Both the position numbers and the translations under genes were made by a program. The notes beneath the pieces were generated by a model. The model made no database searches. It saw only the letters and a list, made by a program, of their open reading frames with translations, and had not been told where the DNA came from. Of a stretch of DNA of 64,000 nt, positions 1 through 6,650 are shown piece after piece. The stretch's first letter is position 1. Each line of letters begins with the position of its first letter. Where the stretch lies: the NCBI RefSeq assembly GCF_014699075.1, contig NZ_JACXAB010000013.1:1-64000 (forward strand), given 5' to 3'. Source of the stretch: Microvirga sp. GTDB lineage: Bacteria; Pseudomonadota; Alphaproteobacteria; Rhizobiales; Beijerinckiaceae.

Positions 1-63
1 TTGTTTGAGCCGCGAGAATGTTGGAACTTCCTCAGGGCAGCCGGATATGCGTCCGTTTAACCG

Positions 64-76
64 TCCGATGCTCTAG
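64..76. repeat. Half copy of the GATGCTC palindromic repeat
   Basis: The bases CCGATGCTCTAG match the right arm of the palindrome at 11993-12043. No left arm is visible here, so this looks like a truncated copy. The rest of 1-100 holds nothing else I can support. Confidence 0.3.
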
Positions 77-100
77 CTCAGAGCACTGGCGGATACGAAA

Positions 101-126
101 ATAGCGGCGATGGGAATCGCCGCTAT
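101..126 (-). terminator. Rho-independent terminator of the leftward three-gene operon
   Basis: A perfect 11-bp inverted repeat (101-111 against 116-126) has a 4-nt loop, GGGA. Read on the minus strand, the stem is followed by TTTTCG. It lies 17 bp beyond the stop codon of the leftward gene ending at 144, as expected for the end of that operon. Confidence 0.75.
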
Positions 127-143
127 GCGAAGAAAAATAGAGT

Positions 144-419
144 TTACTCGGCCGCCTGCAGATAGACCACCTTCGACTGCTCGTTCTTCACCTCGCGCAA
201 GGTGCGCGCCATGTAGGTGAGCTGCTCGATAGCCTTCTCGAGATCGTCCGTGGTGCCGGCCTCGAGATCGTAGGCCCTGCGTCCCCGGTAGAGCCGGTTG
301 ACTTGGCTTTCCATCTCCGCGGCGGCTTCACGGATGCGGTGGACGAGATTGTCTGCGATGACATTGGCATTGCCGTCGACAACGCAGAAGCCGACATCGC
401 TTGCGCGAACCTTAGCCAT
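144..419 (-). CDS. Small conserved-looking protein, last gene of an SOS-type operon
   Basis: A 91-residue soluble protein of unknown function. The start at 419 is chosen because AAGAAGAGG lies about 9 nt upstream of that ATG; a longer frame reaching 479 would run into the preceding gene. The protein is rich in charged helices, with a basic stretch around YRGRRAYDLEAGTTDDLEKA, and has no cysteine cluster or membrane segment. It is the last of three leftward genes (1472-867, 861-448, 419-144) and is followed by a clear terminator. The shared SOS-type promoter suggests a role under DNA damage, but nothing in the protein itself shows one. Confidence 0.65.
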   Translation of the reverse strand: MAKVRASDVGFCVVDGNANVIADNLVHRIREAAAEMESQVNRLYRGRRAYDLEAGTTDDLEKAIEQLTYMARTLREVKNEQSKVVYLQAAE

Positions 420-447
420 GGGTTGATACCTCTTCTTGTTGTTCGTT

Positions 448-861
448 TCAGGCAACGGCCCGTTCTCCATGCGCGGCATGGATGCCGAGCCGGCGGGCCA
501 GGGCGTGTTTCGTCACGGGACCGATCCAGGGCAGCGTCGCGAGGTAACGCAGCTTGTCCGGACTTGCCGTGTATTCCGCGAACAGGCGCTCACGCTCGCG
601 CCAGATCAGATCAACGGCTTCGGCCTTCGCCGGGTGGCGAAAGCCCACACGAGCCGTAGAACTGACGCTCAGCGCACGCATGCAGCGCTCGAACGTGCGG
701 CGGCCGATGGCCGGCGTGACGCTGGCATGGCAGATCGTCTCGATCACATGCTGCGCGAACTCGTCCGCGGTTTCAGGCGCCTCCGTCTCCGCACCGGAGA
801 TGTCGCCCTGAAAAGCGCTTGCGCCGCTGCGCATGATCTCTTCAAGCCCAAAGCTCGGCAT
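448..861 (-). CDS. Small helix-hairpin-helix protein
   Basis: A 137-residue protein. Residues about 110-126 (LPWIGPVTKHALARRLG) fit a helix-hairpin-helix DNA-binding motif of the kind found in HhH-GPD DNA glycosylases. In glycosylases the hairpin is followed by a catalytic Asp region. Here the protein ends about 11 residues after the motif, so enzymatic activity is unlikely and DNA binding is the better guess. I place the start at 861 because GGTGAGAG precedes it and it lies 5 nt after the upstream stop at 867. The alternative ATG at 945 would overlap that gene and has no ribosome binding site. It is the second gene of the operon behind the SOS-type promoter at 1547-1586. Confidence 0.6.
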   Translation of the reverse strand: MPSFGLEEIMRSGASAFQGDISGAETEAPETADEFAQHVIETICHASVTPAIGRRTFERCMRALSVSSTARVGFRHPAKAEAVDLIWRERERLFAEYTASPDKLRYLATLPWIGPVTKHALARRLGIHAAHGERAVA

Positions 862-866
862 TGCTC

Positions 867-1472
867 TCACCGTATGTTCCAGGCTGCCTGCAGCAGCCGA
901 ACGAGCTTCGTTCCGGTCTTTCGAATCCGGCGCGGCGCCTGCCATGAGGGGCTGGTTTCACGGGCCGGGTTCAGGCGTTCGGAACGTTGACGCGGGTTTT
1001 TTAGAACGAGGCGCGCACCCAGTTCGGTGCGAATGCGCCAGGCTGCTGCCGAGCTCTGAAAACCTTGACCATTCAGGGGTTTATGCGAGGAGCGCGGCTT
1101 CATTAAAATGGGGTTTGAGCCCTCGGAATGCAAGGTGCGCGGGACCCTCGGAACGGAGCTGGCAGAGGCTCGCGCAGCCTTCGGCCAAGGCGAAACTTCG
1201 CAGCGCGCGACCTTCAGGCTTTGCGCCAGCTCCACACCCGTGCCGATGCCGAAGACGGAGAGGGCGCAGGTGAAGGCTTCCGAGAACGGCTGCATGCCGC
1301 ACCAGGTCTTCTCCGCCATGTGCAGCGGCCACGACCAAAGGCCGTCCTCACGCCGCTGGCCGAGGCTCTCACGGTCGATGAAGTAGCCGGTCGTCTTGTG
1401 CTCGAGGCCGCCCTCGCTGAGGAGCCATTCCTCGTTCTCGAAGATCGGTCGCTCTTCCGTCATGGCACTCAT
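867..1472 (-). CDS. Hypothetical protein, first gene of the leftward SOS-type operon
   Basis: A 201-residue protein of unknown function. The first ~90 residues look like a folded domain rich in aromatic residues (EEWLLSEGGLEH, WSWPLHMAEKTWCGM). The last ~110 residues, from about position 1200 downward, are Ser/Arg/Pro-rich and less convincing, so a frameshift or an untranslated tail is possible. Against that, the stop at 867 sits 5 nt before the next start, as in a tight operon. The start at 1472 has AGGA 7 nt upstream; ATG 1463 is an alternative. The promoter at 1547-1586 lies about 75 nt upstream and carries an SOS box. Confidence 0.55.
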   Translation of the reverse strand: MSAMTEERPIFENEEWLLSEGGLEHKTTGYFIDRESLGQRREDGLWSWPLHMAEKTWCGMQPFSEAFTCALSVFGIGTGVELAQSLKVARCEVSPWPKAARASASSVPRVPRTLHSEGSNPILMKPRSSHKPLNGQGFQSSAAAWRIRTELGARLVLKNPRQRSERLNPARETSPSWQAPRRIRKTGTKLVRLLQAAWNIR

Positions 1473-1546
1473 CACGAGATCCTTGTGCGAAGGGCCGTTC
1501 AGCACTGCCCTAATGAGGTCACATCCGCGACGCATACAGATGATGT

Positions 1547-1586
1547 GAACAAACCAAGAACATAGCCTCGGCGCGTGCTGTGTCAA
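1547..1586 (-). promoter_or_regulatory. SOS-type promoter A: LexA box over the -10 of the leftward operon
   Basis: On the plus strand GAAC (1547-1550) and GAAC (1558-1561) are spaced by exactly 7 nt, the alphaproteobacterial LexA-binding direct repeat. On the minus strand a sigma70-like promoter is visible: TTGACA (1586-1581), 16-nt spacer, TATGTT (1564-1559). The box overlaps the -10, which fits repression by LexA. It reads into the gene starting at 1472. The rightward coiled-coil gene at 1765 is 204 bp away, and I see no good rightward promoter with its own box. Confidence 0.8.
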
Positions 1587-1764
1587 GCAAAGTCCGCTGT
1601 TTGAGACTGTAATCTTGGAGTAACGGATACTATGTGGAGGGTCGGTGCCCAGGATTGAAGACATCGTCCCCGATCCAGACCAAAAAGAGGCGAAGTCGTT
1701 GCGACGAAATAGCGCTGACGATAACTGAAGCTCGACCATTCACTAGCAGCGGAGCCGCGATTCC

Positions 1765-2061
1765 ATGACCAGCCTGTCACGCTCTGAGACCGACCAGCTT
1801 CGCCGCCTGGAGGAGATGCGCAAGGCCTTCGACAAGCTGCGGGCGGAGCGCATCCGCGCAGAGGGCGAGGTGGAGCGCTTGTCGCGTGAACTCGACCAAG
1901 CGCGCGCGCTTGCCAAGGCCGAACTCGGCACCGACGACGAGACGCAGATTCAAAGCCTGATCGAAGAAGCGCAGGCACGAAACGCCAAGCTCGCAGAGGA
2001 GTTCGGCGTCGCCTTGCGCGAGGTGGAGACGCGCCTCAGGCAGCTTGGAGACGAGCGTTGA
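1765..2061 (+). CDS. Small all-helical coiled-coil protein upstream of the Rad50-like ATPase
   Basis: A 98-residue protein, almost entirely charged heptad-like helix (LRRLEEMRKAFDKLRAERIRAEGEVERL is typical in composition) with no cysteine. Its stop overlaps the TTG start of the next gene (2058), so the two are translationally coupled. In a Rad50-type complex an extra coiled-coil arm would be needed to match the arm in the second half of the neighbour. This small protein could supply it, but that is inference. No Shine-Dalgarno is obvious beyond a weak GGAG region upstream. It is co-oriented with the ATPase and the Mre11-like gene as an overlapping trio (1765-4876). I see no specific family match. 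Confidence 0.7.
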   Translation: MTSLSRSETDQLRRLEEMRKAFDKLRAERIRAEGEVERLSRELDQARALAKAELGTDDETQIQSLIEEAQARNAKLAEEFGVALREVETRLRQLGDER

Positions 2062-3878
2062 TCCTGTCGTCCGCTACGCATGATGTCACCCGCGCGGAAG
2101 CGCTGCTCGCGCGCCTCGAAGGGCGGCGCGATGCCATCCGTACGCGGGTCGAAGAACTGACGCGCGAGATCGAGTTCGCCAAGGGCCGCCTTGCGGTCAA
2201 GGATGAGGTCGAGGCCTTCATCGAGGCCGTTCACGGCTCGGCGAGCCGCCGCAGCCTGTCGGCTTTCGAGACGCTGCTGACGGCGCTCGTGCAGGAGGTG
2301 CTGCCGGGCGAGAAGCCCGTGGCATTGGAGCTGTCGACGGAGCGGGGCCTTGCGTCCCTCGACATTTGCGTACGGCGCCCGGACGGCTCGCTCGAAGACG
2401 TGCTGGAGGACAATGGCGGTGCGCTCACCAACGTGATCGGCATGGCCCTGCGCCTGATCGCCGTGGTCAAAGCGGATGTTGCCCGCTTCCTGGCGCTGGA
2501 CGAGGCGGATTGCTGGATCGCGCCGGAGCGCGTGTCGTCCTTCTACACAGTGCTGGAAGATGGCGCGGCGCGGCTTGGCGTGCAGTGCCTCGCCGTCTCG
2601 CACCATGACCTGTCGCAGTTCTCCGGCAAGTTCCACATCGCGCGCATCGCCGGCGAGCCCGCAACCGGTGTCGAGGTGGTGTCCTCCGACACCAGCGCAC
2701 AGTGGGCCGATGCCCAGCCGGGCCTGCGCTTCATCCGCCTCGTCAACGTGCAGGCCTATACGGATGCGACGCTGCATCTGAGCCCCGGCGTCAACGCGCT
2801 GATCGGGCCGAACAACCGCGGCAAGTCCACCTTCATCCGTGCGCTTCGTGCAGTGTTCTACGGCGAGGCCCGCGACAGCCTGGTGCGCGCCGGCGCGAAA
2901 TCCGCCATGGTGGAGATCGGCGTCGCCGGGAAGCGCACTTTGCGCTTCACCCGCCAGCCGCGCCGCTCGCCCGTCAACATCTGGTCCTTGCATGGGGCGG
3001 ATGGCTCCGTTGTCGAGGAGCAGGGCATGCGCTACGAGACCGGCGGGCGTGCTGTGCCGGATTGGGTGGCCGATCTCATCCGCATCCGCAAGGTCGAGGA
3101 TCTCGACGTCCATATCGCACACCAGAAATTTCCCGTGTTCCTGCTCGGCGAAACGCCGTCGCGCCGCTCCGCGGTTCTCTCGATCGGCCAAGAGGCAGGC
3201 TATATCCGCGACATGCTCGTCATCCACAGAGAGCGCTGCCGCCGCGACAACGATCTCGTGCGAAACGGCGAGCGGGAACTGATCGCATTGAGCGAGACGC
3301 TCGACGGGCTCGGCGAACTTGAGCCGCTGAAGGAAAGGATTTCCGCTGCGCGCCGGCAGGCGGAGCGGTTAGCCGTGGCAGCGGCCCAGCTTGAGCGGCT
3401 GCAGAAGCATGCGGCGCAGCTTGCCACGATCCATCGGAGGCTGACATCCGCTGAGGCGCGCGCGCGCATCACCGAGGCCCTTCCTCCTGCGGAGCGGCTC
3501 GCCGATCTCACCCGTGCGGCCGAGCGCGCTCGCGAGCGTGAGCGCATCGGGCGGCAGGTCCTGCAACTCGGTCGTGATCTGAAGCGAAGCCAAGCGAGGC
3601 TGAAGGCGTTGCATGGCTTGCCGGAGGCCGTGCCGGCCCTTGAAAACACCGCCTCTGCACAAAATATTCTGAAGCGCATGAAGGATCTTCATGCGGCCTC
3701 TCAGATCGCTAAGAGCCGGATGACTCAAGTCGACGAGGGGCTAAAATCCCTGCAGGCCGAGATGGCGCGCCTCGTCGAGGAAACCGGTGGGCTGTGCCCC
3801 ACCTGCGGTTCGCCCGTAAAGCCCGAGACCCTGCTCGACCACCACACCCATTCGCCTATGGAGCGGCTCACCGCATGA
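2058..3878 (+). CDS. Rad50/SbcC-like ATPase with its two halves in reversed order
   Basis: A 606-residue protein. Visible in order: a short N-terminal coiled coil (about 10-60); a signature-like DNGGALTN (118-125); Walker B FLALDEAD (144-151); an H-loop SHH (181-183); then a second half starting with a strand-rich head and Walker A GPNNRGKST (250-258); a Q-loop candidate at Gln356; a long coiled coil (about 390-570); and a C-terminal CPTCG hook motif (Cys580, Cys583). In ordinary Rad50/SbcC the order is Walker A, coil, CxxC hook, coil, signature/Walker B, so this is the layout expected if the chain were cut at the hook and the old ends joined. The TTG start at 2058 overlaps the previous stop, and ATGA joins it to the Mre11-like gene. 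The role is probably DNA end or gap processing with that nuclease. The permutation is read from motif order only. Confidence 0.8.
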   Translation: MILSSATHDVTRAEALLARLEGRRDAIRTRVEELTREIEFAKGRLAVKDEVEAFIEAVHGSASRRSLSAFETLLTALVQEVLPGEKPVALELSTERGLASLDICVRRPDGSLEDVLEDNGGALTNVIGMALRLIAVVKADVARFLALDEADCWIAPERVSSFYTVLEDGAARLGVQCLAVSHHDLSQFSGKFHIARIAGEPATGVEVVSSDTSAQWADAQPGLRFIRLVNVQAYTDATLHLSPGVNALIGPNNRGKSTFIRALRAVFYGEARDSLVRAGAKSAMVEIGVAGKRTLRFTRQPRRSPVNIWSLHGADGSVVEEQGMRYETGGRAVPDWVADLIRIRKVEDLDVHIAHQKFPVFLLGETPSRRSAVLSIGQEAGYIRDMLVIHRERCRRDNDLVRNGERELIALSETLDGLGELEPLKERISAARRQAERLAVAAAQLERLQKHAAQLATIHRRLTSAEARARITEALPPAERLADLTRAAERARERERIGRQVLQLGRDLKRSQARLKALHGLPEAVPALENTASAQNILKRMKDLHAASQIAKSRMTQVDEGLKSLQAEMARLVEETGGLCPTCGSPVKPETLLDHHTHSPMERLTA

Positions 3879-4876
3879 TCCTGACTGGAGATCGTCTCAC
3901 CCCTGTTGCCTGCAACGGGATTCTCGTGATCGGGGATCCGCATGTGGGCTCGCGGCGTCCGGGGCGGCGCAAGGATGCCGTCTGGCCTCAGGCCGTGCTG
4001 GGCAAGCTGGAGCGCTGCGTTTCCATCGCCAATGAGCGGCAGCTGGCCGTGGTCATTCTCGGCGATCTCTTCGATCGGCCGGTCGAGACCGACATGGCGC
4101 TCAAGAACCAACTCGTCCGCATCCTGAAGAGCTTCCACCATCGACCCATCGTCAATGTGGGCAATCATGACATTCAGCATACCACGCTCACCGACAGCGA
4201 CTCGCTGGCGCTGCTTGGGTTGTGCGATGTCGTCGACGTGGTGGCCACATCCGCTCCCGTGGCCGAGTTCCAGATTGGCACAAGACGGATCGGTGTCGGC
4301 ATGACGCCGTACGGCCAGACGATTCCAACAGATGCGCGGGGCTCCTTTTCCGGGGCCGATCTCCAGGCCTGGTTCACGCATCACGACATTGCCTTCGACG
4401 GCGGCTATCCCGGCGCCGTCGCGCCCTTCGCGGTCGAAGGCTGCGATGTGCTGATCAACGGGCACATCCACAAGACCCAGAAGGCTGTTCTTGCGGGCCG
4501 GACACGCTGGCTCAACCCCGGCAACATCACGCGTCAGTCCGTCGATCTCGTGGATCACGTGCCGCGCGCCTGGATCCTTGACGGCAGCGGAGCGCTCGAA
4601 GCGCAGGCGCTGCCGTTCGAGAGCAATGTTTTCGATCTTACCGGACGGGTGGTCGATGCGGCCGACGAGGCGCTGGTGGCGCGCGAGGTGGAGAGCGCCT
4701 TCGTCACCCTGCTACAGGCGGAATCCTCGACCGAGCTGAAGCGCAGCGGCGACGGCTCGATCATCCGCGACGAGATCGAGGCGAAGTTTGCCGCCGACAG
4801 CACCTCGGATGCCGTGCGCGCCATCGTGCGCTCGCTCCTGGGCGAGGCCGTGGAGCGCCACGCCGCACAATCTTAA
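3875..4876 (+). CDS. Mre11/SbcD-like metallophosphoesterase nuclease
   Basis: A 333-residue calcineurin-like phosphoesterase. The metal-ligand motifs are present in the usual order: DPH (21-23), GDLFD (63-67), GNHD (96-99), a possible HH (169-170) and GHIH (196-199). These fit a two-metal nuclease core of the Mre11/SbcD type. The ~120 residues after residue 210 would form the capping and partner-binding region. The start at 3875 is set by the ATGA overlap with the Rad50-like gene. The 27 codons in the longer open frame upstream lie inside that gene. The pairing of a Mre11-type nuclease directly behind a Rad50-type ATPase is the standard MR/SbcCD arrangement. The 3' end overlaps by 4 nt the convergent gene at 4873. 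Confidence 0.85.
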   Translation: MILTGDRLTPVACNGILVIGDPHVGSRRPGRRKDAVWPQAVLGKLERCVSIANERQLAVVILGDLFDRPVETDMALKNQLVRILKSFHHRPIVNVGNHDIQHTTLTDSDSLALLGLCDVVDVVATSAPVAEFQIGTRRIGVGMTPYGQTIPTDARGSFSGADLQAWFTHHDIAFDGGYPGAVAPFAVEGCDVLINGHIHKTQKAVLAGRTRWLNPGNITRQSVDLVDHVPRAWILDGSGALEAQALPFESNVFDLTGRVVDAADEALVAREVESAFVTLLQAESSTELKRSGDGSIIRDEIEAKFAADSTSDAVRAIVRSLLGEAVERHAAQS

Positions 4877-5523
4877 AAGGCAAACGGGTCGGCAAAGGGC
4901 AGGCGGCGCCGACGCACCTGCGTCTCGGGCAGGATCGGGCGGCTGATGTCGACCGCAACCAAGCCCTCGCAGGCCAGCGCCAGAACGGCCGCCACACCAT
5001 CCTGCGTGTTCATCACGGCACTGGCGCAATCAACAAGCCGCATGGTGCCGAGTTCGTCGAGCTGGTGCAGGATGCGCACCCGGTCGCCGGCTGTCACCGG
5101 CGTGCGCTTGCAGGCCATGATCAGGCGCATGGTGGTAAAGCGCGGCTCCGCCCGGATGCTGGCTGCCGTCTCGATCAGGAAGGCGCGTCCGTCGGCGGCG
5201 GTGATGCTATGGATCGAAGCCGTGCGCAGGGGATGGGCGAGCAGGTCGTCGTCCGTCACCACGTCGATCAAGTAAGCCGACCCGTCGCGGACAATCTCGA
5301 AATCGGCCACATGCTCGACTGCCTCATCGCCGATGGTGAAGGTTGCCGGATCTGCCGGCGCACGCAGCGACTCCACGTCCGCATCAAGTTCGCAGAGCGC
5401 CAGGAAGTCAGCAATCAGGGCATTTCGCGTGAGAGGCGTCGCCGGGCGCTTGGCAGCCCGGCGGGCGCCGCCACGGCGGGCGGGGCGTCGATCCGATAGG
5501 TCGAGGATCGCTTGCGCGGACAT
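4873..5523 (-). CDS. Unknown protein with a possible TnsA/PD-(D/E)XK-like segment, SOS-type promoter
   Basis: A 216-residue protein I cannot name firmly. Residues around HVADFEIVRDGSAYLIDVVTDDD resemble the beta-hairpin core of TnsA and other restriction-nuclease-like folds (an Asp, then a beta-strand ending in an acidic residue). The Lys that usually follows in (D/E)xK is absent, so the site would be degenerate or rearranged. The N-terminus is Arg/Ala-rich. It is transcribed leftward from a promoter with an SOS box 82 nt upstream and converges on the Mre11-like gene with a 4-bp overlap. The context suggests a DNA repair accessory. Its function is unknown; the fold call is a low-confidence guess. 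Confidence 0.6.
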   Translation of the reverse strand: MSAQAILDLSDRRPARRGGARRAAKRPATPLTRNALIADFLALCELDADVESLRAPADPATFTIGDEAVEHVADFEIVRDGSAYLIDVVTDDDLLAHPLRTASIHSITAADGRAFLIETAASIRAEPRFTTMRLIMACKRTPVTAGDRVRILHQLDELGTMRLVDCASAVMNTQDGVAAVLALACEGLVAVDISRPILPETQVRRRRLPFADPFAF

Positions 5524-5604
5524 CCGGTCCTCCAGGGTGGCGGTTGCGACGAGCAGTCAGGCCGCCTCGGGAAATATGGCGTCGGGTTACATCCTGACTG
5601 ATGA

Positions 5605-5636
5605 GAACATATATAGAACATAGAAGTTATGGTCAA
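5605..5636 (-). promoter_or_regulatory. SOS-type promoter B for the leftward gene at 5523
   Basis: GAAC (5605-5608) and GAAC (5616-5619) are spaced by 7 nt. On the minus strand TTGACC (5636-5631), a 17-nt spacer and TATATG (5613-5608) make a good sigma70-type promoter whose -10 lies inside the box. The 364-bp gap 5524-5887 holds this promoter, promoter C (5771-5813) on the other strand, and no other gene I can support. Confidence 0.85.
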
Positions 5637-5770
5637 ATCATGACGCTACTGCTGAACGCTCCCTTGGAGCCCACTGCGCGAGTGAGGGCATCCACCCGTT
5701 GAGACAAAATGGCACAGCGTATAAGTCTCTGTAACAAATAGGATAAATCCTCCTGATTGCTGCCTCCTGA

Positions 5771-5813
5771 TTGGACCTGAGAGCCTAAATTTGGTATAGA
5801 ACAAAGAACGAAC
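5771..5813 (+). promoter_or_regulatory. SOS-type promoter C for the annealase-like/RecD2 operon
   Basis: TTGGAC (5771-5776), an 18-nt spacer and TATAGA (5795-5800) form a rightward promoter. GAAC (5799-5802) and GAAC (5810-5813) are spaced by 7 nt, so the LexA-type box starts in the -10. The downstream start codon is at 5888. Promoter B is divergent, about 160 bp to the left. Confidence 0.82.
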
Positions 5814-5887
5814 ACGCCTGCCGCAGAAGACGATTTCGATAAGAGCGTGAGCCGATGTGCGGGCCCTGATAAAAGTTAGGATCGAGG

Positions 5888-6559
5888 ATGAATACGACCG
5901 ATAAGAAAATCTCCGAGGTGCTGGCCAAGTTCGGTGAGCCGATGGCCGGCAATATCTGGCGGGTCCAGGGAACGGCCGTAGTCTACCACAAGACGCTTGA
6001 GCGCATTGCCGCCCAGGCCAATGTGGTCTTCGACGAGCCGAAGATCATCCGGGCCGAGCGCGACGAGGCGGTGATTCAGGTCACCGGCCGCATGGGCGAG
6101 CGGGTCGAGTGGTCGATCGGCGAGGCGCTGATCGGCGTGAACTACCGCGTCTCGGGCAAGCAGGCGGCCTATGTCTATGCCATGGCCGAGAAGCGGGCGA
6201 AGGACCGCGTGATCCTCAAGCTCATCGAACTGCACGGCTACGTCTATTCCGAGGAGGAAGCGGACGAGTTCAAGCAGGGCCGTCCGGGCTTTGCCGATCC
6301 GCATGTGGAGATCGAGAAGACCGAGCCTCAGACGCAGAAGGGCAGGGTCGAGGCTGCTGCCGCCGACGACAAGGTCGAGGACGATCTGAAGGCGAAGATC
6401 AAGAAGGCCAAGACCATCAATGCGGTCACGGACCTGATGCTCCATGCCGATACGCAGAAGGTGCTCGCCGAACTGCCGGAGGGCATCCGCGACGAGATCC
6501 GCGACTATGCCAAGGCGCGGCTGGTCGAACTCGGCTGGCCCACCAAGAAGGCAGCCTAA
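5888..6559 (+). CDS. Putative RAD52/DdrA-like single-strand annealing protein
   Basis: A 223-residue protein. The N-terminal ~125 residues have an alpha/beta layout ending in a long helix, AAYVYAMAEKRAKDRVILK (about 93-111), followed by LHGYVYSEEE. This is the pattern of RAD52/DdrA and related phage annealing proteins, where a helix with conserved Ala and Arg/Lys residues precedes a glycine-tyrosine turn. The middle (about 140-165) is a charged, probably disordered linker, and the tail (about 165-220) is a small helical domain. The ATG at 5888 follows GGATCGAGG. The SOS-type promoter C and the next gene, a RecD2-type helicase, support a recombination role. The family assignment rests on pattern only and could also be an unrelated conserved protein. 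Confidence 0.6.
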   Translation: MNTTDKKISEVLAKFGEPMAGNIWRVQGTAVVYHKTLERIAAQANVVFDEPKIIRAERDEAVIQVTGRMGERVEWSIGEALIGVNYRVSGKQAAYVYAMAEKRAKDRVILKLIELHGYVYSEEEADEFKQGRPGFADPHVEIEKTEPQTQKGRVEAAAADDKVEDDLKAKIKKAKTINAVTDLMLHADTQKVLAELPEGIRDEIRDYAKARLVELGWPTKKAA

Positions 6560-6575
6560 ATTCCGCTGCGATCAT

Positions 6576-6612
6576 GGGCGAGACGGAACAAGCCGTCTCG
6601 CCCTTTTCATTT
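6576..6612 (+). terminator. Rho-independent terminator after the annealase-like gene
   Basis: A perfect 11-bp stem (6576-6586 against 6593-6603) with a 6-nt loop is followed by TTTTCATTT. It lies between the gene ending at 6559 and the helicase starting at 6651, so part of the transcription would stop before the helicase. Confidence 0.8.
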
Positions 6613-6650
6613 CTCCAGTGGCGTCCCGGCGCTTGTGGTCCCGCTGATCG

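Noticed and set aside
5633-5815. A 60-residue frame between SOS promoters B and C
   Set aside because: It covers promoter C and box C and has no ribosome binding site or family pattern.
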